Source: Phycisphaerales bacterium
GTDB taxonomy: Bacteria > Planctomycetota > Phycisphaerae > Phycisphaerales > SM1A02
DNA: 10,259 bases
Reading direction: 5' to 3'
Assembly (NCBI GenBank): GCA_030748805.1
Contig: JASMLG010000022.1
Span: 1-10,259, forward strand
Shown here one piece after another: positions 6,009-10,259 of the stretch. The translations under genes were made by a program, and so were the position numbers. Numbering within the stretch: the stretch's first letter is position 1; each line of letters opens with the position of its first letter. A model generated the notes under the pieces. That model was not told where the DNA came from, made no database searches, and was given only the letters and a program-made list of their open reading frames with translations.

Positions 6009-7783
6009 GGTGCAGCGCAATCAACAAGGTCGCAAATTGTATTGTCCCCAAAATATTCACCGTTCTTAACAGCACACCCGACTTCATGCAGTTCAGAACA
6101 CTGTTGAAACTGAACGCAACATGCCCCAGTTACATCTGGCAATGTATACACAGAACACTCACCCCAAGAAATAATAAGTATTAGTAAATCTTCTACATCA
6201 ACAACATTATCTACATTTAGATCCTCATCAACTGGATCGCCATGGGGTATAGGGTTCTCGCCCCATGCTGCAATCAAAGTAATAACATCCTGCACACCTA
6301 CTTCACCATCAGAAGAAAAATCAGCAATACATTGACAATCATCTGGCACCCAATCCTCATTTATATCTTCTTCACACCCATCGAGAATGCCATCTTCATC
6401 GCAATCTCCAAGTACAACCCAATCGCAATCATCTGGGATTTCATTTTCATTACAATCAGTCACCAGGCCCTGCGAAATTTCATAGGTATCAGGAATTAAA
6501 TTGTCGTTACAGTCAACTTGACATTCATCTGGTACACCGTCCCCATCATAATCTAGGGAATTACCAAGAGAAATGTCGCAGTCATCAGGCATGCCATTCA
6601 AATTACAATCTGGCAATTCGCAAATGTCTCCAATCCCGTTCCCATTGCAGTCAAAGCCATCACAGAGCCCTTGTAGTCGAACACCAAGCCCTTTTTCTTC
6701 CCAATTTACATTTGCAGTCATAATATCAAGATCGCCATCGTTATTTAGATCTGCGAACTTGACCTCCGCTGTTCCGCCTCCCATCTCCACGGTCTCTACA
6801 GTCGAAAACAAACCACCTCCCTCATTGATAAACAATAGTTGTTGAGGTGCTCCAACATGAGAAACAATCAAATCTAAATCGCCATCTAAATCTACATCAC
6901 CTGCATCAATGGAATGAGGAATTAAATTTGTTGTCCATGTTGCTACAAGTGTAAAGTTCGCGCCACCATCATTGTGAAATATCCATAAACGGTCTTCATT
7001 CTTATCAACTGCAGCAATATCCACATCAGAGTCGTTATCAAAATCACCTAGAACCACATATCTCGGCGCACCTGTAAGCTGAATCGAAATCTCATCAGCC
7101 CACTGTCGCTTTCCCATCCCCAGCAATATCGATAGCGAACTTGAAACGTAGTTTGCAACAACCACATCTTTATGTCCATCTCCGTTCAAATCTGCCGATG
7201 CTCCTCCGCGAGGCTGCACACCTATTTGAGTAGATGGATACGCAACAAATGTGCCATCGCCATTATTAATCAAAGGAGTAAACTTGGCAGGGTTTTGACT
7301 TGGAGGTGATGCATCTACATCCCAATGGGTGACCAATATGTCTGGGAAACCATCACTGTCAATATCATCTACCCATGAAAACGCAGGAGTCTCAAGGGAA
7401 AACTGAGCAACTATGGTGAAAGCTCCAGTTCCATCATTTTCAAGAACTGTTTCTGTCATACCAGTAAAATCAGGAGTGCAAAGATCTATATCGCCATCAC
7501 CATCGAAATCTGCTCCGTGTACATATCTAGGGTTGATGCCGGTTGGGAAGTTTATTCTGTTTTGGAAGATGCCACTCCCATCGTTGTACATAACTGATAC
7601 GTCATTCGTACCACGATTTGCAACTACTAAATCTACATCACCATCACCATCAACATCAGCAGGAAAAACACCAGTGGAATAGAGTCCAGTTTGATAATGC
7701 CGCAATGGCTCAAAAGGTACAGCACCAGAGGCAAATGCGCTAACCATTAATAAGAGGAGATATAGTAATACTGTTCTATTCAT
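6005..7783 (-). CDS. secreted seven-bladed FG-GAP/VCBS propeller protein with Cys-rich Ca repeats and dockerin-like C-terminus (paralogue A)
   Basis: A 592-residue exported protein. Residues 1-20 are a typical Sec signal peptide (NRT, hydrophobic core, cleavage near ASG-A). Seven FG-GAP/VCBS Ca-loops of the D-x-D-x-D-G-D-x-D type begin near residues 42, 91, 139, 197, 246, 295 and 344, giving a seven-bladed beta-propeller. Residues 373-483 are a run of Cys/Asp-rich calcium repeats resembling thrombospondin type 3. Residues 485-543 are a dockerin-like EF-hand pair ending in WGEC, and 552-592 a Cys-rich tail opening with GACC. No catalytic motif is visible. Propellers of this type usually serve in adhesion or binding outside the cell; the ligand is unknown. 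The upstream neighbour is a paralogue with the same propeller but another tail. The stop overlaps the convergent hutH stop. There is no SD before the ATG, but a promoter is placed for a leaderless mRNA. Confidence 0.9.
   Translation of the reverse strand: MNRTVLLYLLLLMVSAFASGAVPFEPLRHYQTGLYSTGVFPADVDGDGDVDLVVANRGTNDVSVMYNDGSGIFQNRINFPTGINPRYVHGADFDGDGDIDLCTPDFTGMTETVLENDGTGAFTIVAQFSLETPAFSWVDDIDSDGFPDILVTHWDVDASPPSQNPAKFTPLINNGDGTFVAYPSTQIGVQPRGGASADLNGDGHKDVVVANYVSSSLSILLGMGKRQWADEISIQLTGAPRYVVLGDFDNDSDVDIAAVDKNEDRLWIFHNDGGANFTLVATWTTNLIPHSIDAGDVDLDGDLDLIVSHVGAPQQLLFINEGGGLFSTVETVEMGGGTAEVKFADLNNDGDLDIMTANVNWEEKGLGVRLQGLCDGFDCNGNGIGDICELPDCNLNGMPDDCDISLGNSLDYDGDGVPDECQVDCNDNLIPDTYEISQGLVTDCNENEIPDDCDWVVLGDCDEDGILDGCEEDINEDWVPDDCQCIADFSSDGEVGVQDVITLIAAWGENPIPHGDPVDEDLNVDNVVDVEDLLILIISWGECSVYTLPDVTGACCVQFQQCSELHEVGCAVKNGEYFGDNTICDLVDCAAP
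6155..6331 (-). other. dockerin-like EF-hand pair in paralogue A
   Basis: Residues 485-543: two Ca-loop/helix units, DFSSDGEVGVQDVITLIAAW (488-507) and DLNVDNVVDVEDLLILIISW (521-540), each followed by G. The pattern matches dockerin-type loops widespread at C-termini of secreted planctomycete proteins. No cohesin is present in this window, so cellulosome-type docking should not be assumed. Sorting, folding or surface attachment are alternatives. Confidence 0.7.
6335..6667 (-). repeat. Cys/Asp-rich calcium repeats (thrombospondin-3-like) in paralogue A
   Basis: Residues 373-483 contain imperfect repeats of the form D-C-N-x-N-x-I/M-P-D-x-C. Examples are DCNGNGIGDIC (378-388), DCNLNGMPDDC (392-402), DYDGDGVPDEC (411-421), DCNDNLIPD (424-432), DCNENEIPDDC (443-453), DCDEDGILDGC (460-470) and DINEDWVPDDC (473-483). 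Seven units vary in spacing from 11 to 19 residues. One unit (DCNDNLIPDTYE) has lost the closing Cys. They probably form a Ca-bound, disulfide-stapled stalk between propeller and dockerin-like domain. Confidence 0.75.
6722..7660 (-). repeat. seven FG-GAP/VCBS blade repeats of paralogue A
   Basis: Seven Ca-loops spaced 49, 48, 58, 49, 49 and 49 residues apart within residues 42-354. Loops include ADVDGDGDVDL, ADFDGDGDIDL, ADLNGDGHKDV and ADLNNDGDLDI. The longer third blade carries an extra loop rich in Pro/Ser around DASPPSQNP (157-165). All seven loops keep most acidic ligands. Confidence 0.85.
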
Positions 7784-7790
7784 AAGTAGA

Positions 7791-7818
7791 ATTCTAAATC
7801 ATTAATGTTTGAACTCAA
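7791..7818 (-). promoter_or_regulatory. candidate promoter of paralogue A
   Basis: On the minus strand, TTGAGT (7818-7813), a 16-base spacer, then TAGAAT (7796-7791) match 4/6 and 5/6 of the sigma-70 consensus. Only seven bases separate the -10 from the ATG at 7783, which would place the transcription start at or next to the start codon. The same geometry recurs before the paralogue at 9917. Confidence 0.45.
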
Positions 7819-7841
7819 AACATAATCATTTCTTTTCTTCT

Positions 7842-7861
7842 AAAAAAGCAAGTGGTTGCTT
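7842..7861 (-). terminator. candidate intrinsic terminator at the stop of paralogue B
   Basis: Read on the minus strand: AAGCAA, loop CCAC, TTGCTT, then TTTT. The 6-bp stem has only two G-C pairs, so it is weak. Its 5' arm shares bases 7860-7861 with the TAA stop (7862-7860). Position and T-run fit a rho-independent terminator separating the two paralogues, which agrees with a separate promoter for the downstream one. Confidence 0.4.
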
Positions 7862-9917
7862 AAACTTCACATGGCCCCCACGTTCCGATAACAGCCAAAA
7901 GATCCACAACATCAACCAAACCGTCAGAATTTAAATCAGCAGGACCGCAGGTTTGCCCCCAAGCCCCAACAATCATTAGGAAATCCGAAATATCCACAAT
8001 CCCATCATTCGTTGCATCTGCGAAACATGAAGTTACACAGGTGCCCTCTGGCCCTTCGATGTATATAGTTCCATCGCCAAACGAAAATTCAGTCGCCCCA
8101 CCAATTCGAATAAAATAATCCTCCCCTAACTCAATCGAATACACAATGATTGAAGAACCTCCGTTGCAACCACTATCATCTCCATTGCAATCGATTTGTG
8201 ACAAGTTGCAACAGTTGCCTTCATACACTACGATATCTGAGTCAAAATTTAATCCACACGCATCAATGAGCAGTTCTCCAGCGTTGCATGCTACATAACG
8301 CAACCACAAGTCATTTCGCATTCCACCAAAGTTGCTTGTGCTACATTGAGTTGGGTCAAAACTATCCACAGAATCTGTTGCTTGAAAATTCGAAATATCT
8401 AAAAAACCATTTGCAACATCCCATGAAGCACTGCATTCATCTGGGAACGGTGGATTCACTTGTATAGAAACAAGTGATTCGCTCGATTGTTCGCAATCGT
8501 TCACATGGTAAAAAAAGAAATCGTCTCCGACATATCCATTCGATGGGTAATATCGAAGTGAATCATTCGACAAATAATAAGGAACATAATTTATTTCCAA
8601 ACCGCTTGGCTCCCGAAGCACACCTTCATTGGGCAAAGAAGAAATGACATACTCAAGCGAATTTCCCGTGAAGGTTTCCCCGACAAGTTGCATACTTAAT
8701 TCTTCATATAAACTTGCAACAAATTCTAAATCGTAAGACACTGGGGGGCAAACACCGCCGCTTCTAAAAGTAGTTTTTCTGAGACATGGGAGACATTCTT
8801 TTTGTAATAACACACTTGAACCCAGATGCGAGCCATTCACGTTTGCAGTCATAATGTCAAACATTGCATCACCATTCAAATCAGCTATTTTTACTTCGGC
8901 AGCACCACCAGGGATGTTGATTGACTGAATTGAATCTACATGCCCAGTTCCATCGTTATGCAGAATATACTGAACAGTAGAACCAACGTGGACAACAATA
9001 AAATCTAAATCACCATCAGCATCGATATCTTCCAGAACCATCGAATGTGGCGATCCTTGGACAGGAACTGTTTCGCCAAGTGTAAAGTTGGCTTGACCAT
9101 CATTGAAAAGCACCCAAAATTTATCAAAAAGTTTATCAAGCGATGCAATGTCAATATCTCCATCACCATCTAAATCGCCTAATGCAATGTACCTTGGAGT
9201 CCCTGGCCACATAGAAATTTGAACACTCGGTTGCCACGTTCTTGGGCCGCTCGACAATACAATCGAAATTGTACGAGAGTAAATGTCAGCAACAACAACG
9301 TCAATAAAACCGTCCCCGTTCAAATCTGCCGATGCGCCACCACGTGGTTGAACACCCACTGTTGCAGAAGATCCAACCGTAAATGTTCCATCTCCATTGC
9401 TGTAGAGTGGCGTCATGAAGCCATTACTTTGTTCTGGGTTTTTTACACTTCCATCCCAATGCAGCGTAGCGATATCTTTGTTTCCATCTGAATCTAGATC
9501 TTCAATCCAAAGAAAAGAAGGTGTAAATAAATTGAATTGGTGCTGGATAGAATAACTACCAATTCCATCATTTGCTAACACTGTGATTGACATGCCATCA
9601 AAGTCGGCGGTACACAAATCGATGTCTCCATCACCATCAAAATCTGCGCCTTCAACGTACCTCGGATGAGCACCTGTTTGAAAATCAATGCTGCTTTCAA
9701 ATATTCCTGCGCCGTTGTTATACAACACCGTTACAGAATCTGAAGAACGGTTCGCCACCGCTATATCAATATCTAAATCACCATCAAAATCTGCAGGAAA
9801 GATTCCAGTAGACATTCCACCAGTTTGATATTGAGCGACATTCTGAAATCGTAAGTCACCAAAGGAAAAATTTGCAATTAATAAAACGCACGCTAAAAGT
9901 AAGACGTGATTCCTCAT
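7860..9917 (-). CDS. secreted seven-bladed FG-GAP/VCBS propeller protein with cadherin-like, PPC-like and dockerin-like modules (paralogue B)
   Basis: A 685-residue exported protein with a signal peptide at about 1-20 (core VLLLACVLLIA). Seven FG-GAP/VCBS loops begin near residues 42, 91, 139, 197, 247, 296 and 345, almost the same register as paralogue A. The two share identical stretches, for example GVQPRGGASADLNGDG at 188-203 in both. After the propeller come a cadherin-like/tandem-95-type beta domain (393-488, with NEGVL, RYYPSNGYVGDDFFFYHV), a PPC-like domain rich in Cys (493-627, with DLWLRYVAC, DIVVYEG, YFIRIGG), and a dockerin-like EF-hand pair (631-683, ending WGPC). It is likely an extracellular or surface-bound Ca-dependent binding protein; no enzymatic motif is seen. 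Loops one (DFDGDLDIDI) and seven (DLNGDAMFDI) are degraded. The start is supported by TTGACA/CATACT upstream. GGAG lies only two bases from the ATG, too close for a normal SD. Confidence 0.9.
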   Translation of the reverse strand: MRNHVLLLACVLLIANFSFGDLRFQNVAQYQTGGMSTGIFPADFDGDLDIDIAVANRSSDSVTVLYNNGAGIFESSIDFQTGAHPRYVEGADFDGDGDIDLCTADFDGMSITVLANDGIGSYSIQHQFNLFTPSFLWIEDLDSDGNKDIATLHWDGSVKNPEQSNGFMTPLYSNGDGTFTVGSSATVGVQPRGGASADLNGDGFIDVVVADIYSRTISIVLSSGPRTWQPSVQISMWPGTPRYIALGDLDGDGDIDIASLDKLFDKFWVLFNDGQANFTLGETVPVQGSPHSMVLEDIDADGDLDFIVVHVGSTVQYILHNDGTGHVDSIQSINIPGGAAEVKIADLNGDAMFDIMTANVNGSHLGSSVLLQKECLPCLRKTTFRSGGVCPPVSYDLEFVASLYEELSMQLVGETFTGNSLEYVISSLPNEGVLREPSGLEINYVPYYLSNDSLRYYPSNGYVGDDFFFYHVNDCEQSSESLVSIQVNPPFPDECSASWDVANGFLDISNFQATDSVDSFDPTQCSTSNFGGMRNDLWLRYVACNAGELLIDACGLNFDSDIVVYEGNCCNLSQIDCNGDDSGCNGGSSIIVYSIELGEDYFIRIGGATEFSFGDGTIYIEGPEGTCVTSCFADATNDGIVDISDFLMIVGAWGQTCGPADLNSDGLVDVVDLLAVIGTWGPCEV
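7869..8027 (-). other. dockerin-like EF-hand pair in paralogue B
   Basis: Residues 631-683 carry two loops, DATNDGIVDISDFLMIVGAW and DLNSDGLVDVVDLLAVIGTW, each followed by G-x-x-C or GPC. They end the protein almost exactly at the C-terminus. This is the one C-terminal module shared in kind with paralogue A, although A carries a further GACC tail after it. Confidence 0.75.
8037..8441 (-). other. PPC-like Cys-rich domain in paralogue B
   Basis: Residues 493-627. Visible are DECSASWDV, the pattern N-D-L-W-L-R-Y (535-541), CG with DSDIVVYEG (559-567), DCNGDDSGC (576-584) and the closing YFIRIGG (601-607). This order matches the bacterial pre-peptidase C-terminal (PPC) beta-sandwich variant common in planctomycete secreted proteins. 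No peptidase domain accompanies it. Confidence 0.6.
8454..8741 (-). other. cadherin-like / tandem-95-type beta domain in paralogue B
   Basis: Residues 393-488. The pattern L-E-Y-V-I-S-S-L-P-x-E-G-V-L, then R-Y-Y-P-x-N-G-Y-x-G-x-D-x-F-x-F-x-V-x-D, then S-x-V-S-I-Q-V matches the Ig/cadherin-like repeats found in large bacterial adhesins. Only one copy is present. Confidence 0.65.
8853..9794 (-). repeat. seven FG-GAP/VCBS blade repeats of paralogue B
   Basis: Loop starts are spaced 49, 48, 58, 50, 49 and 49 residues apart (residues 42-355), the same as in paralogue A except for one extra residue between loops four and five. The third blade has the same long insertion, here with KNPEQSNG. Loops one and seven have lost Gly or Asp positions. 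Confidence 0.85.
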
Positions 9918-9924
9918 CTCTCCA

Positions 9925-9952
9925 AGTATGTTGATTTCAATGCTTTTGTCAA
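9925..9952 (-). promoter_or_regulatory. candidate promoter of paralogue B
   Basis: On the minus strand, a perfect -35 TTGACA (9952-9947), a 16-base spacer, then CATACT (9930-9925, 4/6 match to TATAAT). Seven bases follow before the ATG at 9917. The predicted start of transcription is at or beside the start codon. It lies in the 56-base gap after the VOC gene, where I see no clear terminator. Confidence 0.5.
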
Positions 9953-9973
9953 GAATTTAGCCATGAATTATCA

Positions 9974-10259
9974 CTAGGAACACCCACAATCATCACTACA
10001 ACGCTCAGAAAGTCCGGTAAAGACGGCTATTGCTGCTCCAGCTGCATCTGTAAAGACAGAAAACCTACCGATTCCAGGAATGTCTGCTGGTTCGCAGATT
10101 ATGGTTGCACCAAGTTCGGCTGCTTTCGCGGTTGTCTCATCGACACTTGCAACACTTATGTAGCCAAGCCATGCAGGCTGTCCTTCCCATTGCATTTTCA
10201 TCATACCACCAGCCCAAACTTCTCCGTTCATAAACACTGTGTAAGGTTCTTCGCTTGTG
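9974..10259 (-). CDS. VOC (glyoxalase/bleomycin-resistance fold) family protein, 3' part
   Basis: The C-terminal 94 residues of a gene that continues past the window edge: the frame stays open to base 10259 (upstream residues TSEEPYTVF), so the GTG at 10237 or ATG at 10231 are internal, not starts. The pattern VFMNGEVWAGGMM, then WLGYISVASVDETTAKAAELGA, then EPADIPGIGRFSVFTDAAGAAIAVF is the second beta-alpha-beta-beta-beta unit of a VOC protein, of the kind with a V-G-R-F and D-x-x-G-A ending. VOC members are metal-dependent lyases, isomerases or dioxygenases, or binding proteins; the substrate cannot be told. The last eight residues carry CxxxCxC (CSDDCGCS), not part of the usual fold. It is on the same strand as paralogue B, but that gene has its own promoter candidate. 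Confidence 0.88.
   Translation of the reverse strand, partial: TSEEPYTVFMNGEVWAGGMMKMQWEGQPAWLGYISVASVDETTAKAAELGATIICEPADIPGIGRFSVFTDAAGAAIAVFTGLSERCSDDCGCS

Noticed and set aside
6155..6331. Cellulosome dockerin
   Set aside because: Only dockerin-like loops are seen, with no cohesin, scaffoldin or glycoside hydrolase nearby; such loops are common in planctomycete secreted proteins.
6335..7660. DNA-level tandem repeat or CRISPR-like pattern from recurring ccatc/catca words
   Set aside because: The words come from Asp/Gly codons of the Ca-loops on the minus strand; unit lengths vary and there are no constant repeats with spacers.
10231..10237. VOC gene starting at GTG 10237 or ATG 10231
   Set aside because: The frame is open to the window edge, and the upstream residues EEPYTVF continue the VOC pattern, so the start lies outside.

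Overview
The window looks like a chromosomal segment from a bacterium of the Planctomycetota, most likely an AT-leaning marine Phycisphaerae-type lineage. The argument rests on two large secreted proteins. Both combine an FG-GAP/VCBS propeller with a dockerin-like pair of Ca-loops ending in WG-x-C, and one adds DCN-x-NG-type repeats and a 'GACC' Cys-rich tail. I know this combination mainly from Phycisphaerae. The assignment is inference; there is no rRNA or marker gene here.

Region 1 (about 1-4450, minus strand) is a tight five-gene operon. In transcription order it holds an unrecognised eight-helix membrane protein, a SucC-like ATP-grasp CoA-ligase beta subunit with a long C-terminal extension, a SucD-like alpha subunit, a stand-alone citryl-CoA-lyase/citrate-synthase-fold protein, and an HD-domain-like protein cut off by the window edge. 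The last four overlap by 1, 4 and 4 bases. Together the ligase pair and the lyase look like an ATP-citrate-lyase reaction split over three polypeptides: citrate + ATP + CoA to citryl-CoA, then acetyl-CoA + oxaloacetate. A related hydroxy-acid substrate cannot be excluded.

Region 2 (4451-6008, plus strand) holds a complete histidine ammonia-lyase gene (hutH), divergent from the operon across about 61 bases that contain short inverted repeats. No other hut gene is present.

Region 3 (6005-9917, minus strand) holds two tandem paralogues. Each has a signal peptide and a seven-bladed Ca-loop propeller, followed by a different set of C-terminal modules. hutH and the nearer paralogue converge and share the four bases TTAA at their stops. 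Both paralogues have promoter-like sequences with identical geometry (-35, 16-base spacer, -10, 7 bases, ATG), which suggests leaderless mRNAs. A hairpin plus T-run at the stop of the upstream paralogue may separate the two transcripts.

Region 4 (9974-10259, minus strand) is the 3' end of a VOC/glyoxalase-fold gene with a Cys-rich tail. I saw no tRNA, rRNA, CRISPR array, transposase or attachment site. No gene-free stretch exceeds 80 bases.
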